From: an uncultured Paraglaciecola sp.
GTDB lineage: Bacteria; Pseudomonadota; Gammaproteobacteria; Enterobacterales; Alteromonadaceae
NCBI GenBank assembly: GCA_947498355.1
Contig: CANMKA010000035.1
Location: 1-37,627, forward strand
DNA length: 37,627 nucleotides
Direction of reading: 5' to 3'
Every line of letters begins with the position of its first letter. Position 1 is the first letter of the stretch. Of this stretch, positions 1-11,466 are shown piece by piece. The position numbers were made by a program, and so were the translations under genes. The notes beneath the pieces were generated by a model that had not been told where the DNA came from, made no database searches, and worked only from the letters and a program-made list of their open reading frames with translations.

Positions 1-1992
<1,992 letters not shown>

Positions 1993-2404
1993 AAAGTTCC
2001 TTGGTTCCACTGTAACACTGCCATTAATTAACAAACCTAAGCGCTATCATCGACTTATATAAAAGTTATCTAGGCCAAAACAATAGAAAAAGCAAAAATT
2101 GTTCCAACACAACGAGAATCAGAATTGATTAATATCACTATAAACTAGATGCTAAAACGAATCTACTAAGGTTATGGCTTGTTGCACTTAGCTTAAAACA
2201 AAACATCCATCGGCAGGTGTGCTTGTTTATTATTGAACTGTATCGGCTGCTTAGAAGAAATCATTATCTCACCTCAACTATCGTTGAGGAGTTTGCTGGC
2301 CCACAGCGTCTAAGCTTAATATCTTGATGAGGTTCTAGTAAAGGGCGTCTCTTTGCGCAAAACAAACCTGTGCGTTTAAATATTTTTAATTACACCTTAA
2401 AACC
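1993..2404. other. Intergenic region upstream of fimV
   Basis: There is no convincing gene here on either strand. The part nearest 1993 must hold the fimV promoter and leader. The sequence is AT-rich, and I could not identify one promoter with confidence. It ends at the asd terminator hairpin. Confidence 0.6.
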
Positions 2405-2442
2405 AAAAAAGGCACTAAGTGTTAACTCAATGCCCTTTTTTT
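2405..2442 (-). terminator. Rho-independent terminator after asd
   Basis: On the minus strand, just after the asd stop, an imperfect hairpin (GGGCA pairing with TGCC) is flanked by an A-run on one side and a T-run on the other. It could stop transcription in both directions, separating pdxB-asd from fimV. Confidence 0.7.
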
Positions 2443-2476
2443 GACGCCATTTCTGACGAGTTAGTGAAAGTAGCGC

Positions 2477-3493
2477 TTACATGTAATCTCTAACTAACAC
2501 TTCAGCAATTTGCACACTGTTTAATGCTGCGCCTTTTCTGACATTATCAGCCACAACCCACATGTTGATCCCGTTAGGGTGAGAAATGTCGTTTCTGACA
2601 CGTCCAACAAATACGTCGTCTTTGCCACTCGCATCGCCAACTTGTGTTGGGAACTCTTCTCTGTCGGCCTTTAAAGTAATACCTTGGGTATTCGCCAGTA
2701 ACGTTTTGACTTCTTCAGCATCGATAGGTGCACGGGTTTCAATGTGAATCGCTTCACCATGACCAAAGAAAACAGGCACACGAACAGCGGTTGGGTTAAC
2801 TAAAATACTGTCGTCGCCTAAAATTTTCTTGGTCTCCCAAACCATTTTCATTTCTTCTTTGGTGTAATCATTATCAAGGAATACGTCGATTTGTGGGATG
2901 ACATTAAAGGCAATTTGACGACTAAACTCTTCCACTTTTACTTCTTTGCCGCTAAGTAAGTTGGCAGTTTGTTTAGCTAGCTCATCCATAGCAGATTTAC
3001 CTGCACCCGATACACCTTGGTATGTAGCAACGTTAATACGCTCGATACCTACGGCGTCGTGGATAGGCTTAAGGGCGACTAGCATCTGAATGGTTGAACA
3101 GTTCGGATTAGCAATAATGTTGCGGTTGCGAAAATCGGCTAAAGCATGAGGGTTGACTTCAGGCACAACAAGAGGGATATCAGCGTCGTAGCGGAAATGC
3201 GAAGTATTGTCGATAACAACACACCCTGCTTCAGCAGCAATCGGCGCAAACTTTTCAGAAATATCTCCACCAGCAGAGAAAAAGCCAATTTGCACTTGGC
3301 TCCAATCAAACTCATCAGCGTTAAGTACAGTCACATCTTCACCCTTGAAGCTTACCTTACCACCGGCAGAACGCTCACTAGCTAATGGATAAAGTTTGTT
3401 GACCGGAAATCCTCTTTGTTCAAGAATTTCAATCATGTGTTGCCCTACCAATCCAGTAGCGCCCAACACTGCAACATCAAAGGCCCGAGACAT
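2477..3493 (-). CDS. asd: Aspartate-semialdehyde dehydrogenase
   Basis: This is a 338-residue enzyme of lysine, threonine, methionine and diaminopimelate synthesis; it reduces aspartyl-4-phosphate to aspartate semialdehyde with NADPH. The nucleotide-binding loop GATGLVG is at residues 11-17. The catalytic cysteine is C132 in NPNCSTIQ. The later active-site segment VRVPVFFGHGEAIHIE supplies the basic residues R238 and H245. Length and motifs fit the bacterial family. The gene neighbouring fimV in enterobacteria (usg) is a relative thought to lack the catalytic cysteine, but this copy keeps it and should be active. It lies 56 bp downstream of pdxB on the same strand, so co-transcription is likely. 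A terminator hairpin follows. Confidence 0.95.
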   Translation of the reverse strand: MSRAFDVAVLGATGLVGQHMIEILEQRGFPVNKLYPLASERSAGGKVSFKGEDVTVLNADEFDWSQVQIGFFSAGGDISEKFAPIAAEAGCVVIDNTSHFRYDADIPLVVPEVNPHALADFRNRNIIANPNCSTIQMLVALKPIHDAVGIERINVATYQGVSGAGKSAMDELAKQTANLLSGKEVKVEEFSRQIAFNVIPQIDVFLDNDYTKEEMKMVWETKKILGDDSILVNPTAVRVPVFFGHGEAIHIETRAPIDAEEVKTLLANTQGITLKADREEFPTQVGDASGKDDVFVGRVRNDISHPNGINMWVVADNVRKGAALNSVQIAEVLVRDYM

Positions 3494-3549
3494 GGCTATA
3501 TTACTCCTAAAAACTGTTTAATTGATTTAAATACGTTCGAATGTCATGA

Positions 3550-4677
3550 CTATTTAGCCAACAAAAATCCAAGGTCGAAGACTGCCTTTGAATGAGCAAA
3601 ATTTCCAGTATTAACCGTAATTGCAGAAAACTCTCTTCTTATAGGATAGTGTTTTCGGATATATCTAAACTGCTCAGGGCCATCTACCTGTTGTTTAAAG
3701 CGTTCGTCATCTTCACTAATGTTATAAACGGCTAGGACTAAATCTCTAATACCCTCAAACAAGCTTGTTTTCTCTTTTACGGTAAGCAAACTCGGTTGAG
3801 CGATGGGCAAAAAGTCAGACAATTTTTTGCTTTCCGACTGTCCCGCTAGCTTACATAAAGCTTGATACAAGATTTCGGTGCCTCTTGCTTTACCCTCTAT
3901 GGTATGGCCTGCAATGTGAGCAGTAGCTAGCGCTGTATGAGGAATAAGAGACAAATTGATATTAGGTTCATTGTCCCACACATCGAGTACTAGCTGAAAA
4001 TCACCGCCATTTTTTAGCAACCCTAAGGCTGCGTCATTATCTAGGACCTCACCTCGACAGGCATTAATGAGTATCTGCCCATTGGTTAAACGGCCTAGAC
4101 GCTTTGCATCAAACAAGTTCTCTGTTGGGTACGGACCCGACTTTATCCAAGGGACATGCAAGCTAATCACGTCGCACTGCATGATTTCTTCCATCGAGAC
4201 CAGAGCTCTGGCATCGCCGCTGTCCTGTAAAGGCGGATCGCATAATTTGTGAGAGATGTTTAGGGCAGTAAGCACATTAGATAAAGCAGTACCCACATGG
4301 CCCGCCCCCACTATGCCAATGGTTTTATTGGCAAGCTGATTAGGAGCATCTTGATGAAGCACAAATAAGGCACTCAATACGTATTCGGCTACCGCAACCG
4401 CATTACACCCCCCTGCTGAAACAAAAGGAATACCCCGTTGCTCTAAGTAATCAATATCTACATGATCTGTGCCAGCCGTCGCAGTGCCTACCAATTTGAG
4501 TTTAGTGGCCAACCTAAGTAAATCAGCATTAACTTGAGTAGTCGAACGCGTAAACAGCACATCAGCATCTGCGATTAACTCTGGGGTAATGGTCTTATGA
4601 GAAAAACTAATACACTGCCCAAAATCACTTAAAAAATCTACAGCATAAGGCATGCTATCTTCGTAAAATATTTTCAT
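3550..4677 (-). CDS. pdxB: Erythronate-4-phosphate dehydrogenase
   Basis: This is a 375-residue D-isomer-specific 2-hydroxyacid dehydrogenase. It oxidises 4-phosphoerythronate in the deoxyxylulose-5-phosphate-dependent route to pyridoxal phosphate. It shows the Rossmann loop GIVGAGHVG (121-129) and the family catalytic residues: R208 in NACRGEVLD, E237 in WDNEP and H254 in TAHIAGHTIEGKARG. The N-terminus MKIFYEDSMPYA and the roughly 110-residue C-terminal dimerisation extension are typical of PdxB rather than SerA. Being upstream of asd and fimV is the standard arrangement for this bacterial group. Confidence 0.95.
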   Translation of the reverse strand: MKIFYEDSMPYAVDFLSDFGQCISFSHKTITPELIADADVLFTRSTTQVNADLLRLATKLKLVGTATAGTDHVDIDYLEQRGIPFVSAGGCNAVAVAEYVLSALFVLHQDAPNQLANKTIGIVGAGHVGTALSNVLTALNISHKLCDPPLQDSGDARALVSMEEIMQCDVISLHVPWIKSGPYPTENLFDAKRLGRLTNGQILINACRGEVLDNDAALGLLKNGGDFQLVLDVWDNEPNINLSLIPHTALATAHIAGHTIEGKARGTEILYQALCKLAGQSESKKLSDFLPIAQPSLLTVKEKTSLFEGIRDLVLAVYNISEDDERFKQQVDGPEQFRYIRKHYPIRREFSAITVNTGNFAHSKAVFDLGFLLAK

Positions 4678-4832
4678 TAGCTAACTATTATTCATCTTAT
4701 TTTTAGCAAGTATTGCATGACTAACACAGGCTGAAAAAAACCATACAAGATAACTTATGCCAATTTCTCTTGGATTTGGAAACTCAACTTATGAAACGCT
4801 AACGAATGTTGCCAAGAATAAATGTGTATAGG

Positions 4833-5114
4833 TTAACCTAGCCCTGCAAGCAGCCAATTTACAATTAACAACAAAATCAAAATGAGTAGTAATACGCACC
4901 CTACTCCTACCACAGCAAAAGGGATAAAAGACGACTGAGAGAAATCTTGTTGACGATTTTTATCACTTTGCACGCCTAACATACTCGCCATCACACCTTT
5001 GATGACTTGCCACCAGCTTAAATTTCCATTGAACTTCTGCAAAATTTTTAACCGCCATTTTGGTGATGAATTTTGGGGTTGTACGTTATTTTTTAAAAAA
5101 AATGAACCTTGCAA
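4833..5114 (-). CDS. DUF2970 family small membrane protein
   Basis: A 93-residue protein of unknown function. The segment SWWQVIKGVMASMLGVQSDKNRQQDF followed by a long hydrophobic helix (about 64-89) is the DUF2970 signature as I know it: an amphipathic region, then one membrane span at the C-terminus. The start is a TTG at 5114. An in-frame TAA lies six codons upstream with no ATG between, and a GAGG motif sits about 11 bases before the TTG. It is transcribed towards pdxB, 155 bp away, and is divergent from the CHRD gene. The function cannot be inferred from sequence. Confidence 0.75.
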   Translation of the reverse strand: MQGSFFLKNNVQPQNSSPKWRLKILQKFNGNLSWWQVIKGVMASMLGVQSDKNRQQDFSQSSFIPFAVVGVGCVLLLILILLLIVNWLLAGLG

Positions 5115-5247
5115 CGCATGACCTGCCTCTTAGTCAACAGTAGGTCAAGTTGTTACCTATCAAAGTTAGCAAGGTCAGCCAAAGATTAATTCATCATACG
5201 CTCGACGCAAGCATAAATTTTAACCACTTTAATTTTAGGAAGACAGT

Positions 5248-7377
5248 ATGCAACATTTTTCTACCAGAAAGACTTTAAAACTAGCCGGTTTAGTGACTGG
5301 CGCAATTGCATTGAACGCCTGTAGCGATAGCAATTCAGACAGCCAAGTTCAAGCTCCTATTGCAGAACCTAAACCAGCCAGTATCAGAGGCGTGTACGCT
5401 GCACCAAGTGCGACTGGCGCTCTGAGAACAGGGCAACTTCCCTCTTCAAGCTTACCAGCCTCTTCTTTGCCAGCTATGGCATTACCAACGGAAGAGCTTG
5501 ATGAGACGCCATCGGTAAGCGAACTAAGAACGCTTAGCGTATTACTCGAAGCTCAACAACAAGTAGGTAATGTACCCACTACTACAAACCCAGCCCTTAC
5601 TGCATTGGCCGTGTTAAAAGTTAACGAACTCACTGGGGCAATCAACGGAACCGTAACCGTTGACAATATTAGTAGCGATGATGAGGTTACTATGGTCCAC
5701 ATTCATTCGGGGTTTGCAGGCGAAAACGGTCCAGTATTGGCCGGCTTTAACAAAATCAGTGAAAACCCTACTGTATTCGCGATCAATACTGAAATCGATG
5801 CTCTCGCTAGCCTACCGGGCAATGACTTAGAAACCTTTTTAGATGGTGGCTGGTACATTAACTTACATACTAACTCTAACCCAAGTGGTCACCTACGAGG
5901 CCAAGTGTTTACTCAAGAGATCAGCGTATCTCGCACTAAACTGCAAGGCCAGCAAGAAAATCCAGCCGTTACGAATGCCGAAGGCGTTTCTGGGGTAGGC
6001 TACGTGACTGTGAATCCAGATGAATCAGAAATCGTTGCTAACGTATCAGTAGAAGGGTTTGTGCCGTTTTTAGACGCAGCTATTGGCCCAGTCCATTTGC
6101 ATAACGGCTTTGCCGGACAAAACGGTAGCGTGTTCTTACCTTTGTTTCCTGTTGATGGCTCTGAAACCTCATTCCGAGGCACAGAAACTGATATTATCGA
6201 TAGCATAGATTTTGCTCGAATCGCCCAAGGTGGGACCTATATCAATGTTCATTCTGCCGAAAACGGCTCTGGCGAAGTACGTGGTCAAATCGTACCTAAA
6301 GGCGTAACCGTGGCACGAACTGAGTTACAAGGTCAGCAAGAAAACCCAGCGGTTATTAATGCATCGGGCGTTTCTGGCGTCGGTTATTTAACCATCAATC
6401 CATCAGCCGAAACACTAGTTGCCAAAGTATCAGTTGAAGGGTTTGTACCGTTTTTAGACGCGCCTATCGGTCCAGTGCATTTACATAGTGGTTTTGCTGG
6501 AACAAACGGCCCAGTATTATTGCCACTGTTCCCTGTAGGAGATTCAGAAACTAGCTTTAGTAGCACAGAAGCTGACGCAATCGCTGACATCGACTTTGAA
6601 CAAATTGCCAAAGGTGGGACATACATCAATGTTCACTCAGCAGCAAATGGTTCTGGAGAAGTACGTGGTCAAGTCTTGACCAATCAAGTAGCAGTAGTGC
6701 GTACAGAGTTACAAACTCAACAAACCGTGCCTGCAGTAACCACGCCCAGCTCACAAAATGTCGGCGGTGTAGGGTATCTGACTTTTGACAAGCAAGATCC
6801 AAGCTTTACGCCAGTAGCAAACGTTACGGTTTCAGGCTTTGAATCAAGCGCAGTACATGTTCATCGTGGCGGTGTAGCAGGTGTAGCTGGCCCAGTTCAA
6901 ATTGCCTTAACCGATGTCAGCCCAAGTGATGCCCCAGGCACAGTCTTTAGCGCAACAGCCGGTGAGATATTTAGTTTACAAGGGTTACTCAATGGTGTGT
7001 ATTACTTTAACGCTCACTCAGCAGCCAATCCGGCTGGCGAAATACGCGGACAAATACTTACAAATGACCTAGTAGCATTTAAAACCCAGCTAACTGGCGC
7101 ACAAGTACTACCAGAAGCTAACCCTAGCCAAGCAACAGGCATTAGCTACATTACCGTTAACCTAAACACCGAAACGTTCAATGCAAATCTACAAGTCGAA
7201 AACTTCGACCCAGCACCAGCATTTGTTTCAGTCAATGTCGCAGGAGATACCAACAGAGTTTTTACCGAACTCGCCGACAGAGACAATGGTTTTTTTAGTA
7301 CTTCAGGACAAGTAAACAGTTTACAAGGACTACTTAACGGCGGCTATTCAATCCAAGCCAACGAGCAAGCTCCTTAG
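5248..7377 (+). CDS. Multi-CHRD-domain lipoprotein
   Basis: A 709-residue protein with a lipoprotein signal peptide: a twin-basic start, a hydrophobic stretch, lipobox LNAC with C25, and then Ser, which favours the outer membrane. The mature part holds about five CHRD modules (roughly 95-225, 228-352, 353-478, 480-605 and a shorter degenerate one from 612). Each carries the pattern HxHxGFAGxNGPV and, near its end, INxHSxxNxxGxxRGQ. Modules 2 and 3 are almost identical. CHRD is named after chordin and is common in bacterial secreted proteins, but its bacterial function is not established. A good ribosome binding site (AGGAAG) precedes the ATG, and a strong terminator follows, so this is a single-gene unit. 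Confidence 0.85.
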   Translation: MQHFSTRKTLKLAGLVTGAIALNACSDSNSDSQVQAPIAEPKPASIRGVYAAPSATGALRTGQLPSSSLPASSLPAMALPTEELDETPSVSELRTLSVLLEAQQQVGNVPTTTNPALTALAVLKVNELTGAINGTVTVDNISSDDEVTMVHIHSGFAGENGPVLAGFNKISENPTVFAINTEIDALASLPGNDLETFLDGGWYINLHTNSNPSGHLRGQVFTQEISVSRTKLQGQQENPAVTNAEGVSGVGYVTVNPDESEIVANVSVEGFVPFLDAAIGPVHLHNGFAGQNGSVFLPLFPVDGSETSFRGTETDIIDSIDFARIAQGGTYINVHSAENGSGEVRGQIVPKGVTVARTELQGQQENPAVINASGVSGVGYLTINPSAETLVAKVSVEGFVPFLDAPIGPVHLHSGFAGTNGPVLLPLFPVGDSETSFSSTEADAIADIDFEQIAKGGTYINVHSAANGSGEVRGQVLTNQVAVVRTELQTQQTVPAVTTPSSQNVGGVGYLTFDKQDPSFTPVANVTVSGFESSAVHVHRGGVAGVAGPVQIALTDVSPSDAPGTVFSATAGEIFSLQGLLNGVYYFNAHSAANPAGEIRGQILTNDLVAFKTQLTGAQVLPEANPSQATGISYITVNLNTETFNANLQVENFDPAPAFVSVNVAGDTNRVFTELADRDNGFFSTSGQVNSLQGLLNGGYSIQANEQAP

Positions 7378-7430
7378 TGGGTAATATGTTCGGCTCAATC
7401 TAATAATGGGCCGAATAGTTTGTTAATCTG

Positions 7431-7465
7431 AGCCCTAGAAGTTCATTTTCCTAGGGCTTTTTTTT
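7431..7465 (+). terminator. Rho-independent terminator after the CHRD gene
   Basis: A perfect 8-bp stem (AGCCCTAG with CTAGGGCT) around a 12-base loop is followed directly by eight T residues. Confidence 0.92.
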
Positions 7466-7607
7466 GCAGAAAAAATGTTACCTCAATCGATAGAAACAAG
7501 CTGAGACTAATGCAGATAAAGAGTGAGCTGTACTAGCTAATACACAGTTGTCCGAGCTTGCTTTGTAAAGTAGGTTTGTCGCTATCCATAACGCAAGTTA
7601 CCTACAT

Positions 7608-8486
7608 TCAAGACTCCCTGTTTCTCTCGCCCACAAAAAAGTAAGTGCTGAATCGATTTCTCAATCCCACTCCAACCCTACGCAAGTTCAATCCTGGGTC
7701 AGACCTTAAATCATCTACCAATTGACGGTATTTAGGCGGCTCAGTTTCTATAATTTTGTTGATTTCTTCCTTGCTTAATCCCTGCGCCACTAAGCTCTCA
7801 CGATTAATTTTTTCGTCAAGAACAATCTCGCAACGGTCCTGTTTGCATGTAATAGAGGTTAATTCCACCCATTCGCTCATAGGGTGAGACAAAATGTAAT
7901 CTTTTATTTGTGTCTCGTGAATATACGCCCAATTAGATACATCTTGTTCTTGGTGGAACGCCAAAATATTGTCTTTTTGGGTATCACTCAACCTTGCAAC
8001 CGACAATTTGAAATCTGCTGGGATAAGCTCTTCTAACTTCTCAAATTGCTGAGTCGTTTCCTTTGGTTCAAATTCTTGTAGGCGACTTTTTAGAGTAGCA
8101 ATTTCTCTCGATTGTTTAACAATAAAATTTTTGTATGGCTCAGCAATACGCTCTTTGTATGTATCGTCATCGTATGCATAGTCATCTTGACCCTCCTCTT
8201 TGGCAAAAGCGGCCACTTTTTGCTCCAAACCTTGAGCCTTGGCTTGGCAGGTTTCAAGCTCAGTAGCCTCGTCAGCCTGCCGAGTATCTAATCGTTCAAT
8301 AGCAAGTTCGGCATTATCAATGGACTCTTTTGGGATAGAAACCATTTGTACCGCTAGATTTTCTTCGGGTTCACTTTGACCGATCAGTTTAGGCAGCAAA
8401 TAGGTTGCTCCACCGCCCAAGGCAAAGGCTAAAATATAGTTTAATAGATGGGTATTCATAACGACGCTTGCTCCACAATTATCCAT
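7608..8486 (-). CDS. Membrane-anchored coiled-coil protein of unknown function
   Basis: I do not recognise the family. The protein has 292 residues from the first possible start. A second ATG at residue 10 (position 8459), with GGAG about 11 bases upstream, is a more natural start because a hydrophobic segment (LLNYILAFALGGGATYLLP) begins there. After this single N-terminal span come a charged region with heptad-like spacing (about 60-155) and a mixed alpha/beta C-terminal part with a Cys pair (CKQDRC). The layout suggests an inner-membrane protein with a periplasmic domain. It stands alone, convergent with the CHRD gene. Confidence 0.7.
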   Translation of the reverse strand: MDNCGASVVMNTHLLNYILAFALGGGATYLLPKLIGQSEPEENLAVQMVSIPKESIDNAELAIERLDTRQADEATELETCQAKAQGLEQKVAAFAKEEGQDDYAYDDDTYKERIAEPYKNFIVKQSREIATLKSRLQEFEPKETTQQFEKLEELIPADFKLSVARLSDTQKDNILAFHQEQDVSNWAYIHETQIKDYILSHPMSEWVELTSITCKQDRCEIVLDEKINRESLVAQGLSKEEINKIIETEPPKYRQLVDDLRSDPGLNLRRVGVGLRNRFSTYFFVGERNRES

Positions 8487-8759
8487 TTAAATCATCTTTT
8501 TAAACTAATCAGCGAATCAATTGGGGTCAAGCGTACACATTTTTGAGGTCTAACTTACAGAACAATTTGAGCGCAACAAAAACTGAATTAAATAACTTAA
8601 AATCAAACACTTAAATCCAGTTAATGGCAACGGAAACGGTAGTTTTTAGGGCCAACTTAAAGTGCAACAAAATGTTTTTGCCTTAACCTGCCCTCAGAAA
8701 CAAGCAGATAGCTATCGCTCTCAAAAGCAAAAACTTGCTTTGGCGAATCTGAATGGGGG

Positions 8760-9677
8760 TTACTTGATGATTTGTTCTTTGTGTAAGCGTCGATTAAGTC
8801 GCTTCGAGACCTTAGTTGCGTAGTCTTTGCAGCCATTCGCATCGTTCAATCCGTTTGGCATGGCTAGTCTATCCCGCATTTTGCTGGCAGAAGGATGGGG
8901 GGTGAGCAGAATATCGCAATCGAGGCTACTGATCTTTGTCAGTCCCTGAGAATACGCTTTGATATAATCGGGGTAGTGGCTAAAGTGGTAATCACCGCGG
9001 CTGACAGGTGACAAACTATCGGCGTAAACCAAAGTCAGGCACTGGTCATTTTCGCAAGACTGCCATTGCCAACTCAGTGCTCCATAGGTATGCCCAGGGG
9101 TAGATATGGGTAACGCAGCGAGATTACCGAGTGTTACAGGAGTCTGCTCCGTCACTAGTCCGTCAACACGGGCTGCTGGAAAAGTGTCATGTAAACCAAA
9201 CTGAGGGTCAAGACTGTTAAGGTTGCCTGTACTGATCACCGAAGCGGCTTCGGACGAAGCCAATAGCTTAGCTCCGCTCAGCGTTTGAAGTTTGGCTAAA
9301 CCTGCCACATTGTCAAAGTGTTCATGACTATGCAAAAGTAACTTTACATCCGCCAAAGAAAACCCCAATTTCTTGATATTATTAGCAATAATATCAGCGC
9401 CCGCTTCTGTGGCGCCATCAATCAGGATGTGACCTTGGTCTCCCGTTATCAATATTGCCGAAATCCCGCATGTTCCAACATAGTAGCTATTGCCATAAAT
9501 TTGGTAAGCTGGACCGACTTTATCCCAATCGTCCCAGTCATTGCAGGTATCGGCCCAGTTTTTCGCTGTTAATTCAGAGGGTAAAGTGACGTGAGATAAA
9601 TCAGCACAGCCTCCCATCAGCACTAAACTCGATGCACCGAAAAAGCGTTTTAAACCCTTTGAAGATAAAATTATCAT
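8760..9677 (-). CDS. Subclass B3-like metallo-beta-lactamase-fold lipoprotein with an altered zinc site
   Basis: A 305-residue protein with a lipoprotein signal (lipobox LMGGC, C24). The fold is recognised from LIDGATEAGADIIANNIKKLG (about 86-105), the zinc motif near 116-123, STPGHTYGALSW with H196, and TPHPSASK with H261. This spacing is that of subclass B3 beta-lactamases. In the usual HxHxDH motif the last histidine is replaced: the protein reads H118-E-H120-F-D122-N123. The Zn1 ligands (H118, H120, H196) are kept; in the Zn2 set D122 and H261 remain and H123 is Asn. Activity on beta-lactams is therefore uncertain, and another hydrolase role is possible. It is a single gene with no visible regulator beside it. 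Confidence 0.75.
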   Translation of the reverse strand: MIILSSKGLKRFFGASSLVLMGGCADLSHVTLPSELTAKNWADTCNDWDDWDKVGPAYQIYGNSYYVGTCGISAILITGDQGHILIDGATEAGADIIANNIKKLGFSLADVKLLLHSHEHFDNVAGLAKLQTLSGAKLLASSEAASVISTGNLNSLDPQFGLHDTFPAARVDGLVTEQTPVTLGNLAALPISTPGHTYGALSWQWQSCENDQCLTLVYADSLSPVSRGDYHFSHYPDYIKAYSQGLTKISSLDCDILLTPHPSASKMRDRLAMPNGLNDANGCKDYATKVSKRLNRRLHKEQIIK

Positions 9678-9864
9678 GTATAGCTACACACACCTAATCC
9701 AAGGAAAGTAATCATAAACAAACAGACTTTACGCTTAACGTGCTCAATCCTTTGTGAACTCACTTTAGTTAGGTGCCTAGCTGATTTAGACAATCATAGC
9801 CGCTGACTAAACCAAACATATATGCTCAGTTTGCGAAGCGGCAAGATGAGTTGATTTGATTAGA

Positions 9865-10047
9865 CTAGTCTTTTTTGTTGTTGCGCTTTTTCGCTCTTAA
9901 CCAAGCGTATCCCTTAAAAATAACCACAGCTGCCAATGCATATAATGCAATGTGATAGGCCATGTGGTCATCGCCTAGGGCGTGATCTTGGTGAGCAAGG
10001 GCTTGCATACTCATAAGTAATGCACAAAAAGCTGTAATTAGTTTCAT
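9865..10047 (-). CDS. Small His-rich membrane protein at the end of the urease operon
   Basis: A 60-residue protein with a cleavable signal peptide (MKLITAFCALLMSMQALA), a short His/Asp-rich periplasmic stretch (HQDHALGDDHMAYH), one membrane helix and a very basic tail (RAKKRNNKKD). It starts 24 bp after ureG with an excellent ribosome binding site (AGAGGAC six bases before the ATG), so it is probably translated from the ure transcript. I do not know a named family for it. The His-rich loop and the operon position suggest, as inference only, a role with nickel. Confidence 0.75.
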   Translation of the reverse strand: MKLITAFCALLMSMQALAHQDHALGDDHMAYHIALYALAAVVIFKGYAWLRAKKRNNKKD

Positions 10048-10071
10048 TTTAAGTCCTCTATAAAAGTTGTT

Positions 10072-10686
10072 TTAAACGGTTAGCATGCCTTCGGTTTCGA
10101 TAAACTTGATGATCTCATCTAGACCATGTTTGGTTTTCATATTACTGAATACAAACGGTTTATCACCACGCATTTTTTTACTGTCTCTGTCCATTATATC
10201 TAAAGATGCGCCAACTAACTCAGCAACATCAATCTTATTAATAATCAATAAATCGGACTTAGTAATACCTGGGCCACCTTTACGTGGAATTTTATCTCCA
10301 GCCGATACATCAATCACATACAGGGTCAAATCAGACAACTCTGGGCTAAAGGTTGCGCTTAAGTTATCCCCGCCACTTTCTACCAAAACAAAGTCTAAAT
10401 CAGTATGGCGAGCTTGTAACTCATCAATGGCGGCTAAGTTCATAGATGCATCTTCGCGAATAGCGGTATGCGGGCATCCCCCCGTTTCTACGCCCATAAT
10501 ACGGTCTTGCTCTAGTGCTTGGTGGCGCGTTAAAAACTCCGCATCTTCTCGGGTGTAAATATCATTGGTCACAACCGCAATATTATATTTATTACGCAAT
10601 GCTAGGCATAACTCTCTGAGTAAAGCGGTTTTACCAGAGCCTACAGGGCCGCCTACGCCTATTCTTAAAATTTGCTTTTTCTTCAT
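10072..10686 (-). CDS. ureG: Urease accessory GTPase UreG
   Basis: A 204-residue SIMIBI-class GTPase that supplies the GTP hydrolysis needed to put nickel into apo-urease. It shows the P-loop GGPVGSGKT (12-20), the nickel/zinc motif Cys-Pro-His at 71-73 within [32 protein letters not shown], and the guanine-specificity motif NKID. It is nearly full family length. It follows ureF by 53 bp and partners with UreF and UreD in the maturation complex. Confidence 0.97.
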   Translation of the reverse strand: MKKKQILRIGVGGPVGSGKTALLRELCLALRNKYNIAVVTNDIYTREDAEFLTRHQALEQDRIMGVETGGCPHTAIREDASMNLAAIDELQARHTDLDFVLVESGGDNLSATFSPELSDLTLYVIDVSAGDKIPRKGGPGITKSDLLIINKIDVAELVGASLDIMDRDSKKMRGDKPFVFSNMKTKHGLDEIIKFIETEGMLTV

Positions 10687-10739
10687 GGTTTTCCAATTTT
10701 CACATGGTTACATTTTTTGATTGCACTCTAGCACAAAAG

Positions 10740-11441
10740 TTATGAGCGAAAGAGTCGTGTATATTGATCTTCATGCCATGCACTGGCCATGGCTAAATGA
10801 GGTAAACTCGCGCCGATCTTGTCATCGCTGACTAGGTTGGCCTGTTTAACCACATCTGGAATATGCTTTGATAGGGCAAACAACAAATTTTGCCCTTGGG
10901 TTTGACCTAAAGGCACAAGCTTAGTTGCCGCTGCGACTTGATTATCAATATAGGTCCAGCAATATCCACTTTGGGCCGAAATTAAATCAAGGCCAAAACT
11001 ATACGCTGCTATAGAAAATGCCCCGACAAAACTCATGTCTGTTGAGGCTAATAAATCTTCTAGGCCTTCTGCATTAAGGCCATCTAATTGATTTAACAAC
11101 CTGAGTAAGGCCTTACCCATAGCCAGATCGGCCATGTGCAGTTCGTAACTCTCGCGGCTAGCAATTAGCATCTCATCCCACTGTCGAAAATCTGAGAGTT
11201 GACGGTCAATGAGTGCCTGATACAGGCGCTGTAATATGGCAATATCTGTATTCGCCAGAGCGATAGACAAGTTTAATTCAATCCATTTTTGGGTACTGCT
11301 TGAGTCGTGCACCCATTGTTGTTCAACTGCATATTCAAGGCCTTGAGAGAACGAAAAGCCGCCCACAGGGAGGTTCGCACTACACAATTGCAAAAGCCGA
11401 TTTAGCTGCAAGGGATTGGGCTGAGTGAAACTGTGTTCCAT
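10740..11441 (-). CDS. ureF: Urease accessory protein UreF
   Basis: A 233-residue all-alpha protein that bridges UreD-bound apo-urease and UreG during nickel insertion. Recognition comes from the N-terminal motif [26 protein letters not shown], the central [17 protein letters not shown], and the late [14 protein letters not shown] segment, in the order expected for the family. It lies 25 bp after ureE. The C-terminal LFRS after a short polar tail is typical. Confidence 0.95.
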   Translation of the reverse strand: MEHSFTQPNPLQLNRLLQLCSANLPVGGFSFSQGLEYAVEQQWVHDSSSTQKWIELNLSIALANTDIAILQRLYQALIDRQLSDFRQWDEMLIASRESYELHMADLAMGKALLRLLNQLDGLNAEGLEDLLASTDMSFVGAFSIAAYSFGLDLISAQSGYCWTYIDNQVAAATKLVPLGQTQGQNLLFALSKHIPDVVKQANLVSDDKIGASLPHLAMASAWHEDQYTRLFRS

Positions 11442-11466
11442 AGATTAAACCTGCTAGCTGCCTAAA

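Noticed and set aside
8657..8842. Short minus-strand frame overlapping the end of the beta-lactamase-fold gene
   Set aside because: It overlaps the true C-terminus in another frame and has no ribosome site or family resemblance.
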